Assembly: GCA_038210245.1 (NCBI GenBank)
Contig: JBBQWW010000067.1
Coordinates: forward strand, 1 to 18,924
Source of the DNA: Bog-756 sp038210245
Lineage (GTDB): Bacteria; Actinomycetota; Acidimicrobiia; Acidimicrobiales; RAAP-2
Reading direction: 5' to 3'
DNA: 18,924 nucleotides
Under the pieces are notes generated by a model. The model was not told the DNA's origin. It was given only the letters and a program-made list of their open reading frames with translations, and did no database searches. Shown here piece by piece: positions 7,391 to 15,088 of this stretch (position 1 is its first letter; each line of letters begins with the position of its first letter). The position numbers and the translations under genes are program-made.

Positions 7391-7414
7391 TACAAAGTGG
7401 ATAGGATTTGTAAT
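7389..7414. promoter_or_regulatory. Operator-like inverted repeat upstream of the ALDH gene (regulon site 1)
   Basis: Perfect 8-bp arms ATTACAAA and TTTGTAAT flank a 10-nt centre. The core is TTACA (7390-7394), 14 nt, TGTAA (7409-7413), the same arrangement as at 10945-10968 and 15089-15112. TAATAT at 7411-7416 could be a -10 element for the ALDH gene, placing the transcription start about 80-90 nt before its GTG. The element is seen directly; control by the TetR at 15124 is inferred. Confidence 0.65.
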
Positions 7415-7509
7415 ATGACAGGCCACCTTGGGGTTCCGGTCCCCGTCCAGCCCTCCGCTGACCTTCCGGCCAGTGGGCTGCGGGCACCCCTACCGCCCGG
7501 TGCGGGCCG

Positions 7510-8964
7510 GTGACGCTCCCGCCCCAGCACCACACCCGGCTGTTCGTCGGCGGTCGGTGGGTGGATCCCCACTCCACCACCACCATCGACATGGTGGAGG
7601 CCCATTCTGAGCGGGCCATCGGAAGCGTTCCCGAGGCGGGTACGGCCGATGTCGATGACGCGGTATCGGCGGCGCGGGACGCCTTCGACGGGTCGGACTG
7701 GTCCCACCGGCCCATAGAGGACCGAATGGCCGCCGTGCAACGGATCATCGACGAGTTCGGCCTTCGGGCCGAGGAGGTGGCCCAAACCATCAGTTCGGAG
7801 AACGGTGCGCCCATCAAGTTCTCCCGGCTGGGCCAGGTCGGGGCCCCGCTCGACATCATGGCCTCCTGCATCGAGGTGGCCGCTGCCGTTCCGTGGGAGG
7901 AACGACGAGCCGGCCGGTATCTCGACTACCTGGTTCGGCGGGAACCGGTCGGTGTGGTGGGGGCCATCGTGGCCTGGAATGTTCCCCAGGTCCTGATCGC
8001 GGTGAAGCTGGCCCCCGCCCTGCTGGCCGGCTGCACCGTGGTGGTCAAGGCCGCCCCCGAGGCATCCCTCGACGCCATGCTGCTGGCCCAGATCCTCGAG
8101 GCCGCCGACCTGCCTCGGGGCACCATCTCGGTGCTCACCGGGGGCGTGGATGCGGGCCGGGCCCTGGCCGGGCACCCCGGCGTGGACAAGATCAGCTTCA
8201 CCGGATCGACTGCGGCCGGGAGGGAGATCGGAGCCCGGTGCGGACGGGACCTTCGTCGTTGCAGCCTCGAACTCGGGGGGAAGTCGGCCGCCATCCTGTT
8301 GGACGACGCCGACCTGGCTGGTGCCGTCCGAGCGCTCCGGTTCACCTCCTTCGTCAACAACGGACAGGCCTGCGCGGCCCAGACCCGGATCTTGGCCCCC
8401 CGCTCTCGCTACACCGAAGCGGTCGACGCCATCGCAGACCTGGTCGCCTCGCTGACCGTGGGCGATCCGCACGACCCGGACACCAAGGTCGGTCCGCTAG
8501 TCAGCCGTCGCCAACGCGACCGGGTCCGGGGCTACATCGATGCCGGACGGGCCGAGGGGGCGCGCCTGGTTGCCGGGGGCTCGGAGGCTCCCGAAGGGCT
8601 GTCCACGGGGTGGTTCATCCGTCCCACAGTGTTCGCCGACGTCGACAACGGGATGCGCATCGCCCAAGAGGAGATCTTCGGCCCCGTGCTCAGTGTCATC
8701 CCCTACGACGATGACGCCGATGCCGTCCGTCTGGCCAACGATTCGTCCTACGGCCTGGCCGGTTCCGTCTTCACCTCGGATCCCGAACGGGGACTGGCCG
8801 TGGCCCGGTCGGTGCGCACAGGTACCTTCGGCATCAACGGCTACGCCCCTGACCCCATGGCTCCTTTCGGGGGCTTCAAGGCGTCGGGGATCGGTCGCGA
8901 GTGGGGCCGCTACGGTCTCGACGAGTACGTCGAGATCAAAGCGATCAACGGGCTGGCCTCATGA
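7510..8964 (+). CDS. NAD(P)-dependent aldehyde dehydrogenase
   Basis: The 484-residue product is a full-length aldehyde dehydrogenase that oxidises an aldehyde to a carboxylic acid. Catalytic elements are intact: Asn157 in VAWNVPQ, the cofactor-contacting Lys180 in VVVKAAPE, the FTGSTAAG loop (230-237), general base Glu254 in LELGGK, nucleophile Cys288 in NNGQACAAQ, and the C-terminal EEIFGPVLSV and PFGGFKASGIGRE motifs. The GTG at 7510 has no strong ribosome-binding site; it overlaps the stop of a 32-codon leader frame (7415-7513) as GTGA, so coupled translation is possible. The next gene overlaps by ATGA, giving a tight two-gene unit. With the nearby P450 and acyl-CoA ligase, a role in alcohol-to-aldehyde-to-acid oxidation of a lipid or terpenoid side chain is plausible but not proven. 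Confidence 0.92.
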   Translation: MTLPPQHHTRLFVGGRWVDPHSTTTIDMVEAHSERAIGSVPEAGTADVDDAVSAARDAFDGSDWSHRPIEDRMAAVQRIIDEFGLRAEEVAQTISSENGAPIKFSRLGQVGAPLDIMASCIEVAAAVPWEERRAGRYLDYLVRREPVGVVGAIVAWNVPQVLIAVKLAPALLAGCTVVVKAAPEASLDAMLLAQILEAADLPRGTISVLTGGVDAGRALAGHPGVDKISFTGSTAAGREIGARCGRDLRRCSLELGGKSAAILLDDADLAGAVRALRFTSFVNNGQACAAQTRILAPRSRYTEAVDAIADLVASLTVGDPHDPDTKVGPLVSRRQRDRVRGYIDAGRAEGARLVAGGSEAPEGLSTGWFIRPTVFADVDNGMRIAQEEIFGPVLSVIPYDDDADAVRLANDSSYGLAGSVFTSDPERGLAVARSVRTGTFGINGYAPDPMAPFGGFKASGIGREWGRYGLDEYVEIKAINGLAS

Positions 8965-10079
8965 GCGCTCCCTTCGACGCCGCCCACGAGCACTACCCCA
9001 TGTCCGGCCTTGATGAGTTCCTGATCCACAACCACCCCAACCCGGTGCGGATCATGTGGACCTCCGACCCCCAGGCCTACGAGCGGATGTGGTTCACCAG
9101 CCAGGACACCACCGGCGACCTGTTGGTGGTGGCCGGGATGGGCATCTACCCCAATCTGGGCACGGCCGAAGCCTTCGCTATCGTCAACGTGCGAGGACAG
9201 CACACCACCGTGCGGGCCCACCGCAAGCTGGGCCTCAACCGGATGGACATGGGGGTGGGTCCGCTCCACTTCGAGCTGGTCGAGCCGTTCCGCCAGTGGC
9301 GTCTGGTGCTGGACGAAAACGAGTACGGCATCGCCTTCGACATGTCGTGGTTCGACACCAAGCGGCCGGTGTACCGGTTGATGGGGGGAGGCATGTTTAT
9401 CGGGACCACGCCCTTCGCCGGGGTGGCCGGCTACGACGGCTTCGGCCGGCAGGAAGGGTGGGTCACCGCCCTCGGCGAGCGGTTCGAGCTGGACCGTGCC
9501 GTCCACCGGGGCACCCGTGACCACCACTGGGGCACCCGGGACGGGGTGGGTGGACCCACCCACTGGAGTGGGAGGCAGCACCCGCACTCGGGGGAGTGGG
9601 TGGAGTTCGAAGAGTACGGGGTGTGGGGCGACCACCTCCTCTACAACCTGGGTGATCCCCGGCGGGGCAGCGACACCCTGCGGGGACGGCGTCACCGGCT
9701 CCGCTTTGAGCCCGACACCCATTTGCTGGTCTCCGGGGAGGTCGACCTGGTCCACAACGACGGAAGCGAGAAGACCATGACCTTCGAGCGGCTGGGCAAC
9801 CAGATCGCCTTCCTGCGGTGTGGCATGTACGGCGGGCCCAACGGAGGGACTCCCGACGGCGACCTCTGGCACGGGATGGACGTGGGCGACGGCGTCGTCA
9901 GCGGCGAGACCTATGACGTCAACGACCCGGCCGTCCGCGCCCGCATCTGCGGTCTCGATCAGCACCATGCCCGGTTCGAGTGCGAGGGCGAGGTGACCTA
10001 CGGGATCATCGAGCCCTACGACACCCTGTGCTACGAGATGGCCTCGAGTGGGCTGGGAGGATTCTCCCTCCTCGAGTAG
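8961..10079 (+). CDS. Conserved protein of unknown function, possibly AttH/CrtC-like
   Basis: The 372-residue product starts at ATG 8961, overlapping the ALDH stop as ATGA, so the two are translationally coupled. It has no signal peptide or membrane helix. Sequence is rich in Trp, Tyr, His and Gly with alternating beta-like stretches. The striking motif RDHHWGTRDG (about 186-195), followed by THWSGRQHPHSGEWVEFEEYGVWGD, recalls the HxWGxRDW pattern in proteins annotated as lipocalin-fold AttH/carotenoid 1,2-hydratase (CrtC)-like or DUF7064/7065 in actinobacteria. That link is from memory and tentative. CrtC-type proteins hydrate isoprenoid double bonds without a cofactor, so a hydratase or lipid-binding role next to ALDH and P450 would fit, but no catalytic residues are established. 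It ends in a hairpin shared with the convergent SDR gene. Confidence 0.75.
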   Translation: MSAPFDAAHEHYPMSGLDEFLIHNHPNPVRIMWTSDPQAYERMWFTSQDTTGDLLVVAGMGIYPNLGTAEAFAIVNVRGQHTTVRAHRKLGLNRMDMGVGPLHFELVEPFRQWRLVLDENEYGIAFDMSWFDTKRPVYRLMGGGMFIGTTPFAGVAGYDGFGRQEGWVTALGERFELDRAVHRGTRDHHWGTRDGVGGPTHWSGRQHPHSGEWVEFEEYGVWGDHLLYNLGDPRRGSDTLRGRRHRLRFEPDTHLLVSGEVDLVHNDGSEKTMTFERLGNQIAFLRCGMYGGPNGGTPDGDLWHGMDVGDGVVSGETYDVNDPAVRARICGLDQHHARFECEGEVTYGIIEPYDTLCYEMASSGLGGFSLLE

Positions 10080-10100
10080 GCACCCGACTGTCGAGGAGGG
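10066..10100. terminator. Bidirectional terminator-like hairpin between convergent operons
   Basis: A perfect 10-bp stem (CCCTCCTCGA at 10066-10075 and TCGAGGAGGG at 10091-10100) with a 15-nt loop spans the stop codon of the plus-strand gene and ends 1 nt before the SDR stop. Position between convergent genes and stem symmetry suit a bidirectional terminator. No T-tract is present. Confidence 0.6.
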
Positions 10101-10101
10101 C

Positions 10102-10905
10102 CTAGGTGAAGTCGGACCCACCGTCGACGTTGATGTTGGCCCCGGTCATATAGGTGTTTCGGGCCGATGCGGCGAAGGCGATCACTGGACCGATCTCCTT
10201 GGGGTCACCAGCGCGATTCAGATGGACCGGGTGGCCGAAGTCGCGGGTGATGTACCGCATGACGTCGTAGAGATCCTCCTCGTCGACATCGGGCATCGCC
10301 CGCAGGGCGCTCTTGAACGACTCGGACACATAGGTGCCCGGGCTCACGGTATTGACCAGGATCCCGTCGCCGGCCAAGGACATGGAGAGGTTCTTGGTCA
10401 GACTGGTGAGGGCGTTCTTGGCGGCGGTGTAGGCCACCAGCGAGGCTGACTGCCGTTTGGTGGACATGGCGGACACGTTGACGATGCGGGCCCACTCGGC
10501 CCGCCGGAGGAGGGGCAGGGCCGCCCGGACGGTGCGTACCGAACTCAGCGTGATCCCGTTGAAGACGTCCAGCCACTCGGCGTCCGTGTACTCCTCGAAC
10601 GACTTGATCCCGCCGGGGAACGGGCCCGCCGCGTTGACGAGGGCATTGCAGTGACCCCACCGGTCGCCCACCTCGGCCAGGGCCAGCTCTACGGATTCCT
10701 GATCGAGGAGGTCGGTCTGGAGGCCGACGGCGTCCGGAGAGCCGAGTGCCTGTAGGGCGTCGGCGGTGCCGTCCAACTCCCTCTGTGTCCGGGCCAGTAC
10801 GGCGACGCGTGCGCCATCGGTGGCAAAGCAGTCCGCCGCCGCTCTCCCCATCCCCGTGGTGCCCCCGGCCACGACCACCACAGCATTCGACAGGCCCAGA
10901 TCCAT
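10102..10905 (-). CDS. Short-chain dehydrogenase/reductase (SDR), atypical active site
   Basis: The 267-residue product is a classical-length SDR: cofactor motif GGTTGMG (14-20), NAAG (91-94), Tyr159 and Lys163 in AYTAAK, and a C-terminal TGANINVDGG. The residue 13 positions before the catalytic Tyr, normally Ser, is Ala146 (context NVSAMSTK); Ser145 and Ser148 flank it. Such enzymes interconvert alcohols and ketones with NAD(P)H; activity here depends on a flanking Ser replacing the usual one, or on a variant mechanism. The ATG at 10905 has a GGGGGAG site just upstream. It lies downstream of the fadD-like gene on the same strand but has its own operator-like repeat in the 98-nt gap, so it is probably transcribed separately. 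Substrate unknown; a hydroxy-lipid or steroid is a reasonable guess from context. Confidence 0.9.
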   Translation of the reverse strand: MDLGLSNAVVVVAGGTTGMGRAAADCFATDGARVAVLARTQRELDGTADALQALGSPDAVGLQTDLLDQESVELALAEVGDRWGHCNALVNAAGPFPGGIKSFEEYTDAEWLDVFNGITLSSVRTVRAALPLLRRAEWARIVNVSAMSTKRQSASLVAYTAAKNALTSLTKNLSMSLAGDGILVNTVSPGTYVSESFKSALRAMPDVDEEDLYDVMRYITRDFGHPVHLNRAGDPKEIGPVIAFAASARNTYMTGANINVDGGSDFT

Positions 10906-10943
10906 GTTCTCCCCCAGCGTGCGTGGATTTCCAGCACCCGGAG

Positions 10944-10969
10944 TTTACATAAAATGTCGAGTCTGTAAA
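10944..10969. promoter_or_regulatory. Operator-like inverted repeat upstream of the SDR gene (regulon site 2)
   Basis: Arms TTTACA (10944-10949) and TGTAAA (10964-10969) flank a 14-nt centre; the core TTACA-N14-TGTAA matches the sites at 7390 and 15089. It lies 39 nt upstream of the SDR ATG and just after the acyl-CoA ligase stop, where a promoter for the SDR gene is expected. No clean -35/-10 pair is visible. Confidence 0.6.
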
Positions 10970-11003
10970 GGAGCGGGAGTGGACCAGGCCGGGGCCGGCC
11001 GCC

Positions 11004-12710
11004 TCACCGTCCGATGAGGGCACTCCGGCCGTTGGCGGCGAACTCGTCGACCAGACGCGCCACGTCGTCCGGGGTCAGGAGCACGTACCGGTCGCTCCGG
11101 CCCACCCGGTGCCACACCGGGTCGTCGGTGTCCCACCGGTCCGCCCGCAACGGCTTCTTGTCCGTCTTGTCGGTGGCGGTGACCGGCAGAGCGGACACCA
11201 CCCGCACGTAGCGGGGAGCCCACTTGGTGCCCAGGTCCTCCTGGGCGGCCAGGAAGGCGGCGAAGGCGTCGGGGTCGAACTCCACCCCGGACTCCAGTTC
11301 GAGGGCGGCCATGACCTGGTCACCGGTGCTGGGGTCGGGCACCGGGTAGACGGCCACCCCGCTGGCCCCCTCGAACCGGGCCACGATCCGCTCCACCGGG
11401 GCGGCGGCGAAGTTCTCGCTGTCCACCCGCAGCCAGTCACCGGTCCGACCGGCGAAGTAGAAGATGCCCTCGGCGTCCCGGTAGGCCAGGTCGCCGGACC
11501 AGTACCACCCGTAGCGGGTCCGTTCGGCGTCGGCCTCGGGGTTGTTGTAGTAACCCTCGAAGTTGGCTCGGGCCTTCCGACCCACCAGCTCCCCGATGCA
11601 CGCCTCGGCGTTCGTCAGCCGCCCGTGCTCGTCGAAGATGGCCAGGGGCAGCTCCGTGCCGCTGTCCGGGTCGACCACGGCCACGTCGTCCCGCGCACTG
11701 GCCCGGCCGAGGGCCCCGGGCCGGGCCCCGGCCACCGGTTTGAGCACGATGGCGTTCTCGCTGGACCCGTACCCCTCGACGAGGGGGACCCCGAACCGCT
11801 CGGTGAAGGCCTCCTTGTCGCGGGCCGAGGTCTCGGGACCCAGCACATAGCGGAGTCGGTGGTCCCGATCGTGCTCGGTGGGTGGGGTGGCCACGATGTG
11901 GGCGATGGCCCGGCCCACGCTGTTGAAGAAGGTGGCCCCGCACTCCCGCACGTCGGGCAGGAAGCTGGAGGCGGAGAACTTACGGCGCAGGGCCAGGGTG
12001 GCCCCGCTGGCCAGGGCCGGTAGGACGGCGGCCGACAGGGCGTTGCCGTGGAACAGGGGCATGGCCGAATAGAGAACGTCATCGGGGCTGAAGCCCACCC
12101 GGGAGGCGGCCCGGGCCGCCCGCCCCTGGGTCATCCGGACCGCCTTCGGCCCCCCGGTCGAGCCCGAGGTGAAGATGAGGAGGAAGAGCTGGTCGGCGGT
12201 GGGCTCGGGGAGGTTCGGTCGGGCCTCGTCCCCGGCGCCGCGCACTCCTTGCAACCGGTGGGTGTAGGCGTCGTCGCCCACCACCAGGAGCCGGTCGGGG
12301 GACAGCCCCAGGTCGAGCCGGTCCACCAGGGAGACCTGAGCCACGTCGGTGACCAGTAGCTGGCAGTCGGCCCGGCGGATGTCGGCAGCCAGCTCGGCCC
12401 CCCGGCGGGTCGGGTTGATCCCGACGATGACCGCCCCGGCCAGCGCCGCCCCGGCCAGCAGGAACAGGTACTCCGGTGTGTTCTCCAACAACACGCCCAC
12501 GTGGAAGGGGCCCTCCCGTCGGAGGGAGAGGAGCAGGTCGGCCCGGAGCTCGGCCTCGGCCACCATCTCCCGCCACGTCCAGGTCTGGCCCTCGAAGAGC
12601 ACGCCGGTGCTGTCGTCGTGGGCCCGCAGCCGGACCAGCTGTGCGGCGGTGGTGACCGGGCTCCCCGGAGCCGTGCCCCTCGAGGCGGCGTCAGTGCCCG
12701 GCCCGCTCAT
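11004..12710 (-). CDS. FadD-type acyl-CoA synthetase (AMP-forming)
   Basis: The 568-residue product is an ANL-superfamily ligase that activates a carboxylic acid to acyl-AMP and then acyl-CoA. Motifs in order: phosphate-binding loop TSGSTGGPK (181-189), YGSSE (314-318), WYWSGD (402-407), GRTGDWLRVDSENF (421-434) and a C-terminal lysine region TDKTDKKPL (about 513-521) that carries the adenylation lysine. It resembles actinobacterial FadD17/FadD6-like enzymes; the subfamily is not certain. The ATG at 12710 overlaps the stop of the phosphotransferase-like gene as ATGA, so translation is coupled; a longer in-frame extension to 13676 is antisense-like and rejected. In the operon P450, phosphotransferase, ligase, it is well placed to activate an acid generated by the P450 and ALDH. 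Chain-length or ring specificity cannot be read from the sequence. Confidence 0.92.
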   Translation of the reverse strand: MSGPGTDAASRGTAPGSPVTTAAQLVRLRAHDDSTGVLFEGQTWTWREMVAEAELRADLLLSLRREGPFHVGVLLENTPEYLFLLAGAALAGAVIVGINPTRRGAELAADIRRADCQLLVTDVAQVSLVDRLDLGLSPDRLLVVGDDAYTHRLQGVRGAGDEARPNLPEPTADQLFLLIFTSGSTGGPKAVRMTQGRAARAASRVGFSPDDVLYSAMPLFHGNALSAAVLPALASGATLALRRKFSASSFLPDVRECGATFFNSVGRAIAHIVATPPTEHDRDHRLRYVLGPETSARDKEAFTERFGVPLVEGYGSSENAIVLKPVAGARPGALGRASARDDVAVVDPDSGTELPLAIFDEHGRLTNAEACIGELVGRKARANFEGYYNNPEADAERTRYGWYWSGDLAYRDAEGIFYFAGRTGDWLRVDSENFAAAPVERIVARFEGASGVAVYPVPDPSTGDQVMAALELESGVEFDPDAFAAFLAAQEDLGTKWAPRYVRVVSALPVTATDKTDKKPLRADRWDTDDPVWHRVGRSDRYVLLTPDDVARLVDEFAANGRSALIGR

Positions 12711-13744
12711 GCCAGCCTCTCGGTCAACAGGTCGAGGATGGGGTTGTCCTCGATGGGGAGCATCGGGGGTTCCCCGGCATCCCGGCGGAGGATGCTGATC
12801 CGGGTCATGACGGCGGTGCTCCGCACCATGGCCAAGGTCTCGTACCACTCGAGGTCCCGAACCGGGCGACCACTCAGCTCCTCCATGCGGGACACGGTCC
12901 CGTCCCGGTCGGGGAACCCATCGGCCCGCTTCCCGAACAGCCGATGCATGGTGAAGTCGAGGCTGGTGAACCAGGCCAGGTCGTGTTCGGGCGCGCCGAT
13001 CGAGGTCATGTCCCAGTCCAGCACGGCGCGAGGGGTGAGGTCGTCGGCCAGCACCATGTTCTCCAGCCGGACATCCCCCCACAACAGCGCCGGCGCGGGT
13101 TCGTCGGCGGGCTGGTGGGCCCGGCACCACGCCAGGGCCCTGGTGAGGGCGGGCACCGGGGCGCCGTGGCACGACCACGACAGGTACTCCTCCCAGAAGT
13201 CGAGTTCGGCCCCGTTGTCCCGGCGCCGGACGGCGGGGACCGCCTCGGTAGGGGCCCGGTGGATGGCGACCAGCGTGGCGAGGAGGCCGTCGTGGACCCG
13301 GGCCCGGTCGGCCGTGGTGAGGGTGGTGAGCCACGGATCGCGGTGGGCCATGGCTCCGACGATGTGGCCGTCGATCCGGGGCATGACCATGAACGGCGCG
13401 CCCACCCACGATGGATCGCTCTCCACGGTGGGATCGGCCACCGGAACACCCGCGCCGGCCACCGCCAAGAGGGCCTGGCCCTGGGCCACCAGGTCGTAGT
13501 GGGCGAAGGTGCCCACCGCCGGGGGGGCCATGCGGACCACCAGGTGGTCGAGGTGGGTGCCCTCGTCGTCCGTCCAGGTGACGTCGGCGAAGACGGTGAC
13601 GCTGGAGTAGCCCGTCGAGGGACGGGACAGGTTGCCCACCTCGGGTCGGTCGAGGCCCCGGTGGCGGGTCAGCCACCGAGCCAGCCCGTCGGCTAGCGCG
13701 GCGTCGTCCCCCACGGACGACGACGGCACTACCTCGTCGCCCAT
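12707..13744 (-). CDS. APH-like phosphotransferase family protein
   Basis: The product of about 345 residues has the aminoglycoside-phosphotransferase/choline-kinase fold: an N-terminal lobe with YSSVTVFADVTW and HLVVRM, an MVMPRIDG hinge, the catalytic loop WGDVRLEN (about 222-229) and a metal-binding DWD (about 243-245). The usual HGDxxxxN loop has Trp in place of His, which is common in the ACAD10-like actinobacterial subgroup; the catalytic Asp and the Asn remain. Such proteins recur beside acyl-CoA ligases, acyl-CoA dehydrogenases and SDRs and may phosphorylate hydroxylated acyl-CoAs, as ACAD10/11 do with 4-hydroxyacyl-CoA. That role is inference here. The ATG at 13744 is preferred, with a GGGTGGG upstream; a GTG at 13768 is the alternative. 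It overlaps the acyl-CoA ligase start and follows the P450 by about 60 nt. Not likely an antibiotic-resistance gene. Confidence 0.85.
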   Translation of the reverse strand: MGDEVVPSSSVGDDAALADGLARWLTRHRGLDRPEVGNLSRPSTGYSSVTVFADVTWTDDEGTHLDHLVVRMAPPAVGTFAHYDLVAQGQALLAVAGAGVPVADPTVESDPSWVGAPFMVMPRIDGHIVGAMAHRDPWLTTLTTADRARVHDGLLATLVAIHRAPTEAVPAVRRRDNGAELDFWEEYLSWSCHGAPVPALTRALAWCRAHQPADEPAPALLWGDVRLENMVLADDLTPRAVLDWDMTSIGAPEHDLAWFTSLDFTMHRLFGKRADGFPDRDGTVSRMEELSGRPVRDLEWYETLAMVRSTAVMTRISILRRDAGEPPMLPIEDNPILDLLTERLA

Positions 13745-13805
13745 GGGGCCCACCCGGCCGGTCCGCACGGGCCGACAGTAGTGGGGGTGGCTAGCAACGG
13801 GTGCA

Positions 13806-15002
13806 TCAGGGCGCCAGCACGAGGGGCATCCGGCTGGCCCCTCGGACCAGGGTCGACCGCACGTACTCCACGTCGCCCACCAGGGCGTAGGTCGGATAGC
13901 GGCTGAGCAGTTCCTCGAAGAAGATCCGGGCCTCCAGGCGGGCCAGGGCGGCGCCCAGACAGAGGTGTTCGCCGAAGCCGAACGCCAGATGGGTGGGGGT
14001 CACCGGTCGCCGAACGTCAAGCTGGGCCGCTGTGGGTCCGAAGACTGCCTCGTCCCGGTTGCCCGACGCATACAGCATGACGAGGAAGTCACCCTCGGAC
14101 ACTTTCTCGCCCCCGAGCTCCAGGTCGACCACGGCCGTTCGTCCGAAGGCCTGGATGGGCGTTACCCAGCGGAGCAACTCCTCCACGGCCATCGGCAGCA
14201 ACGAGGGATCGTCAGCCAGGTCGGTCCGTTGATCCGGTTGCCAGTGCAGTGCCTCCATCCCTCCCGTGATGAGGGTTCGGGTGGTCTCGTTCCCGGCCAC
14301 CAGCAAGGTCATGCAGAAGCCCATGATCTCGACGCGATTCAGTGGTCGGCCCTCAAGCTCGGTGGCTTTCAGGACCTCGAGCAGGTGGTTGCCGTCGGTG
14401 GCCGGGGAGTCGATGTGCGCCATCAGGAACTCGGCCATCTGGCCCAGTTCGGCCGCGGACTCCGGGGAGCCGGCCTGGTCGGGGGCGGCGATGATGGCGT
14501 CCGACCATCGCCGGAAAACGTCACGATCGGCCCCGCCCACTCCGAACAGCTCGGCGATCACGGCGATGGGGACCACGGCGGCCAGAGCGTCCACTCCGTC
14601 CACCGGCTCGTCGGGCACGACGGTGTCCATGACCTCGGTGACCGTTCGCCGGATCGCCCCCTCGAGGTGGCCGACCGCTCTCGGGGTGAACTGGCGGTTC
14701 ACCACCTTCCGGTAGACGGCGTGGAGCGGAGGATCGAGATGGAGGATGGAGAAGGTATTGAGTCCACCGGAGCCATCCGACCGCAGGGGGTCGTTGATCA
14801 GGACACCCCGTCCCGACACGAAGCGGTCGGGATCCCGGCTGATGGAGCGGATGTCCTCGTAACGGGTGACCGCCCAGCTACCGTCCCGGGTGCGGTACAG
14901 GGGCGCCTGCGTCCGGAGATCGGCCAGGACCTCGAAGTAGTCGGACCGGAGGAAGAAGCCTGGTTCGGTCAGATCCAGATCAAGGTGGGCCACGTCGGCC
15001 AT
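13806..15002 (-). CDS. Cytochrome P450
   Basis: The 398-residue product is a soluble bacterial P450. The oxygen-activation helix AGNETT (236-241), ExxR (E275-R278 in EELLR) and the haem loop FGFGEHLCLG (341-350) with thiolate ligand Cys348 are all intact. These enzymes insert one oxygen atom into C-H bonds, using electrons from a ferredoxin system that is not visible in this window. The AGNETTR and HLCLGAALARLE variants are typical of actinobacterial CYPs acting on steroids, terpenes and fatty acids, but the family number cannot be assigned by eye. The ATG at 15002 is preceded by GAGGAG 7 nt away; the in-frame extension to 15248 runs into the divergent tetR and is rejected. It is the first gene of the P450, phosphotransferase, ligase operon, with an operator-like repeat about 90 nt upstream. 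Confidence 0.94.
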   Translation of the reverse strand: MADVAHLDLDLTEPGFFLRSDYFEVLADLRTQAPLYRTRDGSWAVTRYEDIRSISRDPDRFVSGRGVLINDPLRSDGSGGLNTFSILHLDPPLHAVYRKVVNRQFTPRAVGHLEGAIRRTVTEVMDTVVPDEPVDGVDALAAVVPIAVIAELFGVGGADRDVFRRWSDAIIAAPDQAGSPESAAELGQMAEFLMAHIDSPATDGNHLLEVLKATELEGRPLNRVEIMGFCMTLLVAGNETTRTLITGGMEALHWQPDQRTDLADDPSLLPMAVEELLRWVTPIQAFGRTAVVDLELGGEKVSEGDFLVMLYASGNRDEAVFGPTAAQLDVRRPVTPTHLAFGFGEHLCLGAALARLEARIFFEELLSRYPTYALVGDVEYVRSTLVRGASRMPLVLAP

Positions 15003-15088
15003 AGTGGCTCCTCGGGTCGGGGAATGTCGAGCGTGGTGCCGGGGCGCGACCTCGCTGGGTCGGCCCGGGACATCGACCACTGCGACCT

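Larger units (their letters stand above)
6843..7509. other. Long spacer between the GGDEF-EAL gene and the ALDH gene
   Basis: About 670 nt without a secure gene. The right part holds a possible small minus-strand gene (7178-7390), an operator-like inverted repeat (7389-7414) and a short leader reading frame ending in the ALDH start. The left part (6843-7177) has open frames on the minus strand but nothing I can match to a family, and no tRNA-like structure is seen. Confidence 0.5.

Noticed and set aside
6843..7871. N-terminal extension of the GGDEF-EAL frame
   Set aside because: The extension overlaps the ALDH gene antisense and contains no family sequence before the first membrane helix, so the start was placed at 6842.
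7390..10121. Long minus-strand frames at 7390-8472 and 8910-10121
   Set aside because: Both are antisense to the ALDH and the following gene, which carry catalytic motifs or protein-like sequence; the antisense translations are His/Gly/Val-rich without domains.
12711..13676. N-terminal extension of the acyl-CoA ligase frame
   Set aside because: It runs over the phosphotransferase-like gene in another frame and is Pro/Arg/Gly-rich; the ATG at 12710 with ATGA overlap fits the family start.
12707..13744. Aminoglycoside resistance gene
   Set aside because: The fold is shared, but the WGD loop and coupling to P450 and acyl-CoA ligase genes point to the metabolic ACAD10-like subgroup.
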